Assembly (NCBI RefSeq): GCF_000949475.1
Contig: NZ_JRHC01000006.1
Span: 1 to 64,000, forward strand
Reading direction: 5' to 3'
Length of the DNA stretch: 64,000 nt
Source: Draconibacterium sediminis
GTDB taxonomy: Bacteria > Bacteroidota > Bacteroidia > Bacteroidales > Prolixibacteraceae
The notes below the pieces were generated by a model that saw nothing but the letters and a program-made list of their open reading frames with translations, did no database searches and was not told the origin of the DNA. Shown one piece after another: positions 43,516 through 53,528 of the stretch. Position numbers and translations under genes: made by a program. Positions within the stretch are counted from its first letter, which is position 1; each line of letters begins with the position of its first letter.

Positions 43516-43897
43516 CCAAATTGTAAAAAAAGTATTCTACAAAATCCTAGTTTTTTAAGTAATTGATTTGAAAAAGTAGAAATTCATCGCTATTTATTCT
43601 ATTTGCTCGTTTGTTTCATTTTCTTCTATTTTTCTCTAAGTGGTTAAATTATTGGTATTTATATCGCAAAATGGCCGTTTTAAAGCTTTTGAGAATTCGT
43701 CAGACCTTTGTTTGTGTGTAATGATGCGTAAATATTTACTGCATTTGACGCAATAGCACCAAAATGAAAAGGACAGGAGCTGTTTTAAATCGCTTAGCCG
43801 ATGAAATTGAGTTTTACTAAAGTGTTAGCGAAAATATACCTTGTCAATAAACACTACATCAAAGCGATTGGAATTGTTACTACAACTTAGTGTCCAC

Positions 43898-43912
43898 TTG
43901 TAAAATTTACAA
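43898..43912. promoter_or_regulatory. 15-bp palindrome, candidate XRE operator
   Basis: TTGTAAAATTTACAA is a perfect 7-bp-arm dyad around a central A. It has the same TTTACAA half-site as the site at 51661-51688. Confidence 0.4.
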
Positions 43913-44397
43913 ATATATCTTAAACGTAGAATAATAATGTAAAAACTATTTAATACTAAAAGTATACATATGTTTCATGTTTGATTTTTTGACACACTAC
44001 AAATGTTTTACATGTGTAAATCAAATCTCAGAATTTAGTACTTCATTTTTGAATTGAAATCAGGATGCAATTGTATATATGTAACACGAAATAGGGTAAT
44101 GTTTAAATAAATAAAGACTAAATATACAAAGTGAAAAATTGTTGTCAATATTTGCTATGTATAAATATACACAAGATGCAAATCTATTTTTAAATCTCTA
44201 TATCAATGAATTACAATAATCATATAAAGTAGTTTAGTATCAAAGTTTGACAAAATACACTATTAGTGCTTTATTGTAGCAACATCATCGTATTACATAT
44301 TGATATCCTGTTACTTATGCGGTTTATATGAATTGGTTTATCGGCTAAATTAAAGGTTTTTGCAAGTAATTTCGTATTTACATTTTATGAAAAGTAG

Positions 44398-44428
44398 TTG
44401 TTATATTCGAAAAGAATATTTACATTTG
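44398..44428 (+). promoter_or_regulatory. Distal promoter of XRE gene
   Basis: TTG at 44398-44400, 20 bp, then TACATTTG at 44421-44428 (exact TAnnTTTG). The -7 box is part of the repeated TAYATTTGT element. Confidence 0.5.
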
Positions 44429-44470
44429 TTTTTGAAGTATACACGAAGTCTGTTGGACGCATGACAAATG

Positions 44471-44478
44471 TATCTTTG
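44471..44478 (+). promoter_or_regulatory. Proximal -7 box of XRE gene
   Basis: TATCTTTG matches the consensus and lies 16 bp before the ATG, giving a very short leader. Confidence 0.5.
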
Positions 44479-44494
44479 CAACACACCTTAGAAA

Positions 44495-44911
44495 ATGAAA
44501 GACCGAATTAAAAATTTTATCGAGGTAAAAGGAATTTCAGCCGGAGAACTGGCTGCTGTTCTGGATGTGCAACGATCTAACATCTCACATATTCTTAATG
44601 GAAGAAATAAACCAGGTGCTTCATTTATTGAGAAGCTACTACTGGAGTTCCCTGATTTAAACGCTCGCTGGCTACTCACGGGTGAGGGAGATATGTTTAG
44701 TGGACAAGTAACACCGGATAACAGTCCGCAACAAAAGCTACCAATAGTTGAAGAAACTATTAGACAGCAACCTTTGGCTGAACAGCCAGTGAAGAAGAAT
44801 ATAATACCGGAGGAGAATATTGATAAGACAATCTCGGCTCTTGATAGCGAAATAGATAAAATGGTTATTATATACCGTGATGGTACATTTAATATATATA
44901 AGCAACGCTAA
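44495..44911 (+). CDS. Small XRE-family (cro/CI-type HTH) regulator
   Basis: 138 residues. HTH at about 14-45: GISAGELAAVLDVQRSNISHILNGRNKPG, followed by FIEKLLLEFPDLNARWLLTGEGDMF, a pattern widespread in Bacteroidota. A polar linker (about 75-105) leads to a short C-terminal segment DKMVIIYRDGTFNIYKQR, which may be a dimerisation or ligand element. It is isolated by 979 bp and 761 bp of non-coding DNA full of TTTGTA/TACAAA words, so autoregulation and control of the downstream short transcripts are likely. No phage genes are nearby. Confidence 0.85.
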   Translation: MKDRIKNFIEVKGISAGELAAVLDVQRSNISHILNGRNKPGASFIEKLLLEFPDLNARWLLTGEGDMFSGQVTPDNSPQQKLPIVEETIRQQPLAEQPVKKNIIPEENIDKTISALDSEIDKMVIIYRDGTFNIYKQR

Positions 44912-45130
44912 GAAATTATTGAAGAAATGTATTAAGCAAGGCTTATAAAATTATATAATGCATTTACGTGCATGAAGTATATTAAATACAGATAGTTTAA
45001 AAAAGGATTTTACCCTATAGTTTTAGTTATAATTAGAATAAAAGCACTTGAATATTATATGTTGTAGAGAATTGTAATCGTTTTTACAAAAAGGTACTTG
45101 ACCTCCAAACGGTGGTTAAACCAGAGTAAC

Positions 45131-45165
45131 AAAGAGGGCTGTAGCAATACAGTCCTCTTTTGTTT
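45131..45165 (+). terminator. Terminator with GCAA tetraloop
   Basis: A 13-bp stem (45131-45143 with 45148-45160, one G-U pair) closed by GCAA is followed by TTTTGTTTA. It ends the XRE transcript with a 220-nt 3' UTR, or a separate short RNA. Confidence 0.85.
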
Positions 45166-45174
45166 ATATGTAAA

Positions 45175-45206
45175 TTTACCAAATATATAAATATAGTTTA
45201 TATTTG
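45175..45206 (+). promoter_or_regulatory. Promoter-like unit 1
   Basis: TTTA (45175-45178), 20 bp, then TATATTTG (45199-45206, exact -7 box), continuing as TAACATGGTTAAAC. The surrounding TAGTTTATATTTGTAACA is nearly duplicated 108 bp downstream. Confidence 0.45.
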
Positions 45207-45282
45207 TAACATGGTTAAACTATTGACATTCAATTGCCGAATAAACAAAAGTAAACTTTTTACAAAAATAAAATAAAAAAGA

Positions 45283-45314
45283 TTTGCATATGTAAATTAA
45301 TAGTTTCATATTTG
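45283..45314 (+). promoter_or_regulatory. Promoter-like unit 2
   Basis: TTTG (45283-45286), 20 bp, then CATATTTG (45307-45314, one mismatch), continuing as TAACAG and AGTAAAC. It is a near-duplicate of unit 1. Confidence 0.5.
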
Positions 45315-45320
45315 TAACAG

Positions 45321-45441
45321 CAAAAGTAAACAACAATACGACAGGATGATTAAAACAATATAGATTCAATTTACAAACCCAATTTAAGTTGATAAATCCA
45401 GAAGTCGCTTGGCCACTAGAAATAGTGGCCATTTCTGGTTT
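45321..45441 (+). ncRNA. Candidate small RNA ending in a nested hairpin
   Basis: Predicted start about 7 nt after the unit-2 -7 box. The 3' part folds into an outer stem CCAGAA/TTCTGG (45398-45403 with 45433-45438) and an inner 9-bp stem TGGCCACTA/TAGTGGCCA closed by a GAAA tetraloop (45419-45422). A weak U-run follows (GGTTTAT). No ORF. Both ends are inferred. Confidence 0.4.
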
Positions 45442-45496
45442 ATAAGAGTATGTTTTTTTCAAAATGAAGTTAAATGTAAAAAAAGTAAAGTATTAT

Positions 45497-45527
45497 TTTG
45501 TAAATGTAAATTTTATTGATACATTTG
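45497..45527 (+). promoter_or_regulatory. Consensus promoter of short transcript (unit 3)
   Basis: TTTG at 45497-45500, exactly 19 bp, then TACATTTG at 45520-45527: a perfect TTTG-N19-TAnnTTTG promoter. The -7 box merges into GTATACACGTAAAC, a putative operator. Confidence 0.65.
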
Positions 45528-45533
45528 TATACA

Positions 45534-45609
45534 CGTAAACAAAGACCCTTATTTTTTACCTAATTTAAATATAACATAGAAGGCCGTTATTCAACGGTCT
45601 TTTCTTTTT
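45534..45609 (+). ncRNA. Candidate small RNA of about 75 nt
   Basis: Bounded by the perfect promoter at 45497-45527 and a terminator (9-bp stem AAGGCCGTT/AACGGTCTT at 45580-45601, tetraloop ATTC, then TTCTTTTT). It contains no start codon with an ORF of any length. The start position is inferred. Confidence 0.5.
45580..45609 (+). terminator. Terminator of candidate small RNA
   Basis: 9-bp stem with one G-U pair, 4-nt loop and a following TTCTTTTT. It stands directly upstream of the pyrK promoter, insulating it. Confidence 0.85.
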
Positions 45610-45647
45610 GTATCAATTCATGGCGCAAAATTCAACGATTATTCTAT

Positions 45648-45655
45648 TATCTTTG
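45648..45655 (+). promoter_or_regulatory. -7 box of pyrKD promoter
   Basis: TATCTTTG, exact match to TAnnTTTG, 17 bp before the pyrK ATG. Confidence 0.6.
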
Positions 45656-45672
45656 CGGCAAAATCAGAATAC

Positions 45673-46449
45673 ATGCCAAAAAAGTTTGTTAAAGAATTCA
45701 CCGTAATTGAAAATAGCGCGCTAAACGCTACAAACTTTCTTATCAAAGTACAGTCGGATACCGAACTTCCGGAGATAAAACCAGGACAATTTGTAAATAT
45801 TGAGATAAAGGAAGCGGAAGAGATCTTTCTTCGCAGGCCTTTTTCAGTGTTTGAAGTGGATTACGAAAAGAATGTAATCTCGATGATCGTTAAAATACTG
45901 GGGCGGGGATCGCGTAAACTAACAGAGATTAAAGCAGGAAGTAAACTAAGTATGGTTTATCCACTTGGAAAAACTTTTACGTATCCGTCAGCAGACGATA
46001 AAATCTTGCTGATTGGCGGTGGTAGTGGTGTTGCGCCAATGCTTTTCTTAGCCAAAGAATCGGGTTTACCGGTGGAGAATGTTGACATTTTACTGGGTGC
46101 ACGATCAAAAGAAGACCATATAAATGTAGATAGTTATAAACAGTATGCGAATTTACATTATGCATCAGAAGATGGTTCGCTTGGTGAAAAGGGATTTGTA
46201 ACACAACATTCGGTATTTACCAATAACTTAAATATATACACTAAAATATATGCCTGTGGCCCGGATGGAATGATGCGTGCCATTGCAAAAGAAGCAAAAG
46301 CGGCTGATGTATTTTGCGAAGTATCGCTCGAAAACCTTATGGCCTGCGGTTTTGGCGTGTGTTTGTGCTGTATCGAGCCAACCACGAAAGGAAACCTGTG
46401 TGTGTGTACTGAAGGTCCGGTGTTTAACATTAATGATTTGAAATGGTAG
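45673..46449 (+). CDS. pyrK: Dihydroorotate dehydrogenase B, electron-transfer subunit
   Basis: 258 residues. The FAD-binding motif [11 protein letters not shown], the NAD-binding [17 protein letters not shown] and the 2Fe-2S ligand cluster CGFGVCLCC plus a downstream Cys in GNLCVC near the C-terminus are all present. It passes electrons from dihydroorotate oxidation by PyrD to NAD+. It overlaps pyrD by 7 nt, which couples translation of the two subunits. Confidence 0.95.
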   Translation: MPKKFVKEFTVIENSALNATNFLIKVQSDTELPEIKPGQFVNIEIKEAEEIFLRRPFSVFEVDYEKNVISMIVKILGRGSRKLTEIKAGSKLSMVYPLGKTFTYPSADDKILLIGGGSGVAPMLFLAKESGLPVENVDILLGARSKEDHINVDSYKQYANLHYASEDGSLGEKGFVTQHSVFTNNLNIYTKIYACGPDGMMRAIAKEAKAADVFCEVSLENLMACGFGVCLCCIEPTTKGNLCVCTEGPVFNINDLKW

Positions 46450-47354
46450 ATTTAAAAGTAAAATTACACGATATAGAATTTAAGAATCCGGTAACACTGG
46501 CGTCGGGTACCTGCGGATTTGCACGCGAAACAGCTGAATTCTTTGAACCAGGCTTGCTTGGAGGTTATTTTCTGAAAGGTACAACGCTTAAAAACCGCGA
46601 TGGTAATAACTACCCGCGAATGGCGGAAACACCTTCAGGTATGCTTAATGCGGTGGGTTTACAAAATAAAGGCATCGATTACTTTATTGAAAACATTTAT
46701 CCTGAGATTGTTAACTATGATACACAATTGATTATAAATGTAAACGGATCTACTGTTGAGGATTATATTGCATTAACCGAAAAAGTTAATGAACTGGATA
46801 AGATAAATGCCATTGAGTTGAACATCTCTTGCCCCAATGTTAAAGAAGGCGGAATGGCTTTTGGTGTAAGCTGTCCGGGAGCCGAAATGGTTACCCGCGA
46901 GGTTCGTAAAGTATACGACAAAACGCTTATTGTAAAATTGTCGCCAAATGTTACCGACATTTCTGAAATTGCCCGTGCTGTAGAAGGGCAGGGAGCAGAT
47001 GCTGTGTCGTTGGTAAATACCTTTTTGGGAATGGCCATCGATGCCGAAAAAAGAGAACCACTATTATCTACTATAACCGGCGGATTATCCGGTCCGGCAA
47101 TAAAACCTATTGCATTACGCATGGTGTGGCAGGTTGCCAACGCGGTTAAAATTCCCGTTGTTGGAATTGGCGGAATAATGACTGCTTCCGATGCTATTGA
47201 GTTTATGCTGGCAGGAGCTTCAGTTGTTCAGGTTGGTACAGCAATATTTAAAGATCCGATGATTCCGGTGAAGATTGTTGAAGGCATTGAAGATTACTTG
47301 AAACGCCACAATATGCAGTCGGCCAGTGAATTAATCGGTGCTTTACAAGTGTAG
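46443..47354 (+). CDS. pyrD: Dihydroorotate dehydrogenase B, catalytic subunit
   Basis: 303 residues, class 1B. FMN and substrate motifs are [17 protein letters not shown] and [11 protein letters not shown]. The catalytic loop contains [12 protein letters not shown] with the class-1 Cys base. The C-terminal phosphate-binding motif is [28 protein letters not shown]. It catalyses the fourth step of pyrimidine synthesis. Together with pyrK and the more distant pyrG it makes this stretch rich in pyrimidine genes. Confidence 0.96.
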   Translation: MVDLKVKLHDIEFKNPVTLASGTCGFARETAEFFEPGLLGGYFLKGTTLKNRDGNNYPRMAETPSGMLNAVGLQNKGIDYFIENIYPEIVNYDTQLIINVNGSTVEDYIALTEKVNELDKINAIELNISCPNVKEGGMAFGVSCPGAEMVTREVRKVYDKTLIVKLSPNVTDISEIARAVEGQGADAVSLVNTFLGMAIDAEKREPLLSTITGGLSGPAIKPIALRMVWQVANAVKIPVVGIGGIMTASDAIEFMLAGASVVQVGTAIFKDPMIPVKIVEGIEDYLKRHNMQSASELIGALQV

Positions 47355-47376
47355 TATACATTTGGTTCCGTATACT
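47353..47376. promoter_or_regulatory. Inverted repeat at the pyrD stop
   Basis: AGTATAC (47353-47359) and GTATACT (47370-47376) are separated by 10 nt containing ATTTGG. It overlaps the pyrD stop codon and resembles other GTATAC/TACATTTG sites in this half of the window. Confidence 0.35.
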
Positions 47377-47446
47377 TCTGTATATTACTTTTGTCATTCG
47401 ATAAAATCTATCTGAGATAAATACTATTTAGTACGAATTTGCCCGA

Positions 47447-47481
47447 TTTTGATCGTTAAAATTCTTTTAACTCTATTTTTG
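47447..47481 (+). promoter_or_regulatory. Promoter and dyad upstream of 2-oxoacid dehydrogenase genes
   Basis: TATTTTTG at 47474-47481 is an exact -7 box; TTTG at 47447-47450 lies 23 bp upstream, somewhat far. Between them is a perfect dyad GTTAAAA-TTC-TTTTAAC (47455-47471), well placed for a repressor. Confidence 0.5.
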
Positions 47482-47570
47482 CATAAATTTAAAATTGCAA
47501 TCTGAACATTTCAATTTTAGTTCTGTTGTTATAAGTGCAAATAGCAAAACATAGATTAAAAGTATTTATT

Positions 47571-48887
47571 ATGGCAAGTTTTAATATCGTTATGCCTAAA
47601 CTGGGCGAAAGTATCCAGGAAGGCACCATTACTAAATGGTTCGTAAAAGAGGGAGACACTATTGAAGAGGACGATATGCTCTTCGAAGTTGCTACTGACA
47701 AGGTAGACTCTGAGATCCCGTCGCCGGTAGATGGCGTAATCACAAAAATTAATTATCCGGAAGATAGTCTGGTTGCAGTTGGCGAAGTTCTGGCTGTTGT
47801 TAGTCTTGATGGTGAAGTTGACGAAACTGAACAGGAGGAGACCGATAGCAAAGACGAAAAAGAAGCCAAAACCGACGAAGCACCTGCAAAAGCAGAAACA
47901 ACCGATGCTTCGGTTGATGACAGTAGAAAACTTTCAAACCGTTTCTATTCTCCTTTGGTAAAAACCATTGCTAAAGAAGAAAATGTTTCGTTTGACGAGT
48001 TGGAAAGTATAGAAGGATCGGGCGTTGGAGGCCGCGTTCAGAAGAAAGATATTTTAGCTTACCTGGAAAGCAGAGACAGTTCAGCAGCCCAGCCGGAAGC
48101 TAAAAAAGAAAGCAAACCAGCTGCACCGGCAGCGCCTGCAGTAGAGAGAAAAGCTGCACCTCCGGTTTCAGTAGGAGCCAATGACACTGTTGTTGAAATG
48201 GATCGTATCAGAAAACTGATCGCTGACCACATGGTGATGTCGAAACAAGTATCACCACACGTAACTTCAGTGGTTGAAGCCGATGTTACCGATCTTGTAA
48301 TCTGGAGAAATAAAAACAAAACGGCTTTCCAGGAAAGATATGGCGATAAAATTACGTTTATGCCGATATTTACAGAAGCAGTTGCTGCTGCTCTGGCCGA
48401 ATTCCCAATGGTTAACTCATCAGTTGACGGGGATAAAATCGTAATAAAAAAAGATATAAACGTTGGTATCGCTGTGGCTAAGCCCGACGGAAACCTTATT
48501 GTTCCTGTAATTAAAAATGCTGAACAGCGCAACCTGGTTGGTTTAACAAAAGAGCTGAACCGACTGGCTAATGCAGCGCGTAACAATAAACTCGATCCGG
48601 CCGAAATTCAGGGGGGAACATTTACTATTACCAATTTCGGATCGTTCGGAAATATTATCGGAACACCAATTATTAACCAACCGCAAGTTGCTATTCTGGC
48701 AACAGGAATTATCGAGAAAAAACCAGCCGTGTTGGAAACACCAAGCGGCGATGTAATTGCAATTCGTCATAAAATGTACCTGTCGTTATCATACGATCAC
48801 CGTATTATTGATGGTGCCCTGGGAGGCGCTTTCCTGCGACGCATTGCCGATCATCTGGAACAATTTGATATAAACCGCGCAATATAA
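47571..48887 (+). CDS. Branched-chain/2-oxoacid dehydrogenase E2 (dihydrolipoamide acyltransferase)
   Basis: 438 residues from the ATG at 47571 (MASFNIVMPKLGESIQEG). The lipoyl domain carries the modified Lys in EVATDKVDSEIPSP. A charged/alanine linker, a peripheral-subunit-binding domain (RFYSPLVKTIAKEENV to VQKKDILAYL) and the catalytic domain with the terminal motif LSLSYDHRIIDGALGG (His and Asp) follow. It forms the core of the complex that converts branched-chain oxoacids or a related 2-oxoacid to acyl-CoA. The E1 gene follows 6 bp later. Confidence 0.92.
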   Translation: MASFNIVMPKLGESIQEGTITKWFVKEGDTIEEDDMLFEVATDKVDSEIPSPVDGVITKINYPEDSLVAVGEVLAVVSLDGEVDETEQEETDSKDEKEAKTDEAPAKAETTDASVDDSRKLSNRFYSPLVKTIAKEENVSFDELESIEGSGVGGRVQKKDILAYLESRDSSAAQPEAKKESKPAAPAAPAVERKAAPPVSVGANDTVVEMDRIRKLIADHMVMSKQVSPHVTSVVEADVTDLVIWRNKNKTAFQERYGDKITFMPIFTEAVAAALAEFPMVNSSVDGDKIVIKKDINVGIAVAKPDGNLIVPVIKNAEQRNLVGLTKELNRLANAARNNKLDPAEIQGGTFTITNFGSFGNIIGTPIINQPQVAILATGIIEKKPAVLETPSGDVIAIRHKMYLSLSYDHRIIDGALGGAFLRRIADHLEQFDINRAI

Positions 48888-48893
48888 TTTATT

Positions 48894-50945
48894 ATGAAGG
48901 ATTTAAAAGTACCAAAGCAATATACAATTAAGAAAACTCCGAAGGAGACTTTAGAGAATTGGTACCGGTTAATGAAGATTGGCCGTGCACTCGACGAAAA
49001 AGCACCCAATTATCTGAAACAGGCTATTGGGTGGTCGTACCATGCTCCTTATGCCGGACACGATGGAATTCAGCTGGCTATCGGACAAAGTTTTGAGAAG
49101 AAAAAAGACCACTTATATATGTATTATCGCGATATGTTGACTGCTCTTGCAGGCGGAATGACATCGGAAGAGATAATATTAAACGGTATTTCAAAGGCAA
49201 CCGACCCATCAAGTGGTGGGCGCCACATGTCGAATCACCTGGCAAAACCCGAGTGGAATATGCACAGTGTGTCGTCGGCAACCGGAAACCACACTTTGCA
49301 TGCTGTTGGAACCGGCCGCGCTATTAAATATTATGGCGAAAAAGCGGTTTCTATCAGTAGCCAGGGCGAATCGTCGGTTAGTGAAGGTTACGTTTACGAA
49401 GCGATTACCGGTGCCGATAAAGAAGAATTACCGGTAATTTTTGTGGTTCAGGATAATGGTTATGGTATTTCGGTACCTAAAAAAGACCAAACTGCGCAAC
49501 GAAAAGTGGCCAATAACTTCACAGGTTTTAAAAACCTGCGCATTATTCACTGTAACGGTAAAGATGTTTTTGATTCGATGAACGCCATGGCCGAAGCCAA
49601 ACGTTATGCCATCGAGGAAAGCAAACCCGTATTGCTGCAGGCCAACTGCGTTCGTATGGGATCGCACTCTAACTCCGACGATCATTTGCTTTATCGTTCA
49701 GATGCGGAAAGAAACTACGTGGTGGAATACGATCCGCTGGCAAAATACAGAAGGTTGTTATTGCGTTACGAGCGATTTACTGAAGAAGAGCTGAATAAAA
49801 TTGACGAAGAAGTAAAATTAGAAATAAAAGCTTCTCATAAAGCAGCAATGGCTGCTCCGGATCCTGATCCTGCATCCATTTTCGATCATGTATTTTCCGA
49901 TCCATATGTTTCGGAGAAATACCCTGAAGGATTGCATAACGAAGAAGGAGAGAAGACAAAATTTATTACGGCGCTTAACGAGACTTTAAAGGCTGAATTC
50001 CGAAATAATCCTGATACGTTTATCTGGGGACAGGATATGGCGAACAAAGATAAAGGCGGTATTTTCAACGTATCAAAAGGCATGCAGGCCGAATTTGGCG
50101 AGAAGCGTGTTTTTAACGGCCCGATTGCCGAAGATTTTATTCTGGGAACGGCTAACGGTATGTCGCGCTACCACGAGAAAATCCGTGTTGTAGTTGAGGG
50201 TGCTGAGTTTGCTGACTATTTCTGGCCGGCAATGGAACAATATGTTGATACCAGTCACGACCTGTGGCGATCGAACGGTAAATTTTCGCCGAATGTGACT
50301 ATTCGCCTGGCATCAGGTGGTTATATTGGCGGTGGAATGTACCACTCGCAAAACATTGAAGGTTCGCTGGCTGCCATTCCGGGAGTACGTATTGTTTATC
50401 CGTCGTTTGCCGACGATGCAGCCGGACTGTTGCGTACATCGATACGTTCAGAAGGATTAACCATGTTTATGGAGCCAAAAGCACTTTATCAGGATCCGAA
50501 AGCTGCAACAGTAGTTCCGGATGATTTTGAGGTTCCGTTTGGAAAAGCACGAATTCGCCGTGAGGGTAGTGATCTGACTATCCTTACCTACGGAAATACA
50601 ACGCACTTAAGTCTTGACGCTGCTAAAAAACTGGCAGAAGAAGGAATTGCAGATGTTGAAGTTATCGATTTGCGTTCACTGATTCCGCTGGATGAAGAGA
50701 CCATTTTGAATTCGATTAAGAAGACCAACAAGGTATTGGTTGTTCACGAAGATAAAGTGTTTGGTGGTTTTGGTGGCGAGTTAAGCGCTCTCATCAATGA
50801 AAAAGGTTTTGAATACCTTGATGCACCTATTAAACGTGTAGGTTCGCCATTTACACCGGTTGGTTTCAACCGTATTCTTGAACAGGCGATCTTACCAAAT
50901 ACACAGCGTATTTACACTGCAGCAAAAGAATTAATTGAATACTAA
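48894..50945 (+). CDS. 2-oxoacid dehydrogenase E1, fused alpha and beta subunits
   Basis: 683 residues. The N-terminal half is E1-alpha: the TPP motif GESSVSEGYVYEAITGADKEELPVIFVVQDN and phospho-loop-like RxGSHSNSDDHLLYR. The C-terminal half is E1-beta: ALNETLKAEFRNNPDTFIWGQDMA, GPIAEDFILGTANGMS and VGSPFTPVGFN near the end. It decarboxylates the 2-oxoacid with thiamine diphosphate and acylates the E2 lipoyl group. Fused E1 is common in Bacteroidota branched-chain complexes. No E3 gene is adjacent, so a shared lipoamide dehydrogenase must be elsewhere. Confidence 0.92.
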   Translation: MKDLKVPKQYTIKKTPKETLENWYRLMKIGRALDEKAPNYLKQAIGWSYHAPYAGHDGIQLAIGQSFEKKKDHLYMYYRDMLTALAGGMTSEEIILNGISKATDPSSGGRHMSNHLAKPEWNMHSVSSATGNHTLHAVGTGRAIKYYGEKAVSISSQGESSVSEGYVYEAITGADKEELPVIFVVQDNGYGISVPKKDQTAQRKVANNFTGFKNLRIIHCNGKDVFDSMNAMAEAKRYAIEESKPVLLQANCVRMGSHSNSDDHLLYRSDAERNYVVEYDPLAKYRRLLLRYERFTEEELNKIDEEVKLEIKASHKAAMAAPDPDPASIFDHVFSDPYVSEKYPEGLHNEEGEKTKFITALNETLKAEFRNNPDTFIWGQDMANKDKGGIFNVSKGMQAEFGEKRVFNGPIAEDFILGTANGMSRYHEKIRVVVEGAEFADYFWPAMEQYVDTSHDLWRSNGKFSPNVTIRLASGGYIGGGMYHSQNIEGSLAAIPGVRIVYPSFADDAAGLLRTSIRSEGLTMFMEPKALYQDPKAATVVPDDFEVPFGKARIRREGSDLTILTYGNTTHLSLDAAKKLAEEGIADVEVIDLRSLIPLDEETILNSIKKTNKVLVVHEDKVFGGFGGELSALINEKGFEYLDAPIKRVGSPFTPVGFNRILEQAILPNTQRIYTAAKELIEY

Positions 50946-50956
50946 AAATCGGAAAA

Positions 50957-51460
50957 ATGAGTAAAACCGCAATTATATACAGTTACAATACTCAAAAATC
51001 GAAAAAGGTAGCAGAAAAAGTGATTGCTGCTTTTGGCGAGAAAGAGATTGAAGCAATTAATGCAGAAGAACTGAGCAAAGATGTACTGAATAAATATGAC
51101 AATTTTATTCTTAGCGCACCAACCTGGTTCGATGGTGAATTACCCAACTACTGGGATGAGTTTGTGCCGGATTTGGAAGAAATGGACCTTAAAAAGAAGA
51201 AGTTTGCAATCTTTGGATTAGGCGACCAGAAAGGATATACAGAGAATTTTTGCGATGCAATTGGTTTACTGGCTGAAATACTTGAAGAGTGTGGAGCAAC
51301 TATCGTTGGGGAAACCTCTGTTGAGGGTTATACATTCGAAGCATCGCGTGCACAACGAGGCGACAAATTTATAGGATTGCCGATTGACCAGGAAAACCAG
51401 GCCCGTAAAACAAAACAACGGGTTGAAGACTGGGTAGCGCAACTTAAGAAAGAGTTTTAA
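50957..51460 (+). CDS. fldA: Flavodoxin
   Basis: 167 residues, long-chain flavodoxin size. The FMN phosphate loop is SYNTQKSKKVAEKV (in place of the usual TGNTE). LSAPTWFDGELPNYWDEF and FGLGDQKGYTENFCDAIG match the isoalloxazine-binding loops. It carries single electrons between redox enzymes in the cytoplasm. It lies 11 bp after E1 and ends with a strong terminator, so it is in the E2-E1 operon. Confidence 0.92.
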   Translation: MSKTAIIYSYNTQKSKKVAEKVIAAFGEKEIEAINAEELSKDVLNKYDNFILSAPTWFDGELPNYWDEFVPDLEEMDLKKKKFAIFGLGDQKGYTENFCDAIGLLAEILEECGATIVGETSVEGYTFEASRAQRGDKFIGLPIDQENQARKTKQRVEDWVAQLKKEF

Positions 51461-51520
51461 AGTTAATAGTTATCGATTTTAGAGAAAAACGCTTGCTATA
51501 TAAGGTTTTTCTATTTGCAT

Positions 51521-51553
51521 AAAGGCCGTTGGTGTTGACCAATGGCCTTTTTT
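51521..51553 (+). terminator. Terminator of the 2-oxoacid dehydrogenase/flavodoxin operon
   Basis: A 12-13-bp stem (51521-51533 with 51538-51550, one G-U pair), loop GTTG, then TTTTTT. Confidence 0.9.
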
Positions 51554-51557
51554 ATGC

Positions 51558-51569
51558 TTTGTATACAAA
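51558..51569. promoter_or_regulatory. 12-bp palindrome TTTGTATACAAA
   Basis: Perfect palindrome. Its half, with the following TG, reads CATTTGTATAC on the minus strand, as in the small-RNA promoter at 45520-45533. Confidence 0.4.
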
Positions 51570-51660
51570 TGTGTAATTCATAGAAGTGTTGTTATATATA
51601 GCTTTTATAAATGTGGGGCAATAATGAAAAGTTTATTGCTACATATGTATCAGTGTATTG

Positions 51661-51688
51661 GTTTACAAATGTATTCACTTTTGTAAAC
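51661..51688. promoter_or_regulatory. 28-bp inverted repeat with 9-bp arms
   Basis: GTTTACAAA (51661-51669) and TTTGTAAAC (51680-51688) are perfect arms around a 10-nt spacer. On the minus strand the left arm extends to TACATTTGTAAAC, the same element as in the XRE region. Confidence 0.5.
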
Positions 51689-51860
51689 AAGTTGATCGCT
51701 ATTTCTGGCTAATTAATATTTTTTGATATTCGGAGTAACTGATCAGTTCATTTTAAATACGCTCAGGAAAACGATTTAATTATTGTTAAGCAGAATAAGG
51801 TTTTTAAAAGCTCATTGTTATTAACTATTTACTATATCGGTTAAATTGCCGGTTCATTAG

Positions 51861-53525
<1,665 letters not shown>

Positions 53526-53528
53526 AAA

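Larger units (their letters stand above)
43516..44494. other. Gene-free AT-rich region upstream of XRE regulator, 979 bp
   Basis: No ORF of note and no RNA gene recognised. It has several small palindromes: GTAAATATTTAC (43728-43739), TTGTAAAATTTACAA (43898-43912) and TTTACA-TG-TGTAAA (around 44007-44021). Many TACA/TGTA words occur, such as AGTATACATATG near 43971. Two promoters for the downstream gene lie at its right end. Such length without genes is exceptional in this compact window. Confidence 0.6.
44912..45672 (+). other. Gene-free region with tandem promoters and terminators
   Basis: No credible protein gene (the 80-codon minus ORF at 45220-45462 crosses the hairpins). It holds three promoter-like units (45175-45206, 45283-45314, 45497-45527) and three strong hairpins (45131-45160, 45394-45441, 45580-45601), listed separately, plus the pyrK promoter. 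Confidence 0.65.

Noticed and set aside
44495-44911. XRE gene as a prophage remnant
   Set aside because: No integrase, structural or lysis genes and no attachment-site duplication were seen. The protein resembles chromosomal Bacteroidota regulators.
45220-45462. 80-codon minus-strand ORF downstream of the XRE gene
   Set aside because: It runs through a strong nested hairpin and promoter-like elements, has a low-complexity sequence and no plausible ribosome-binding context.
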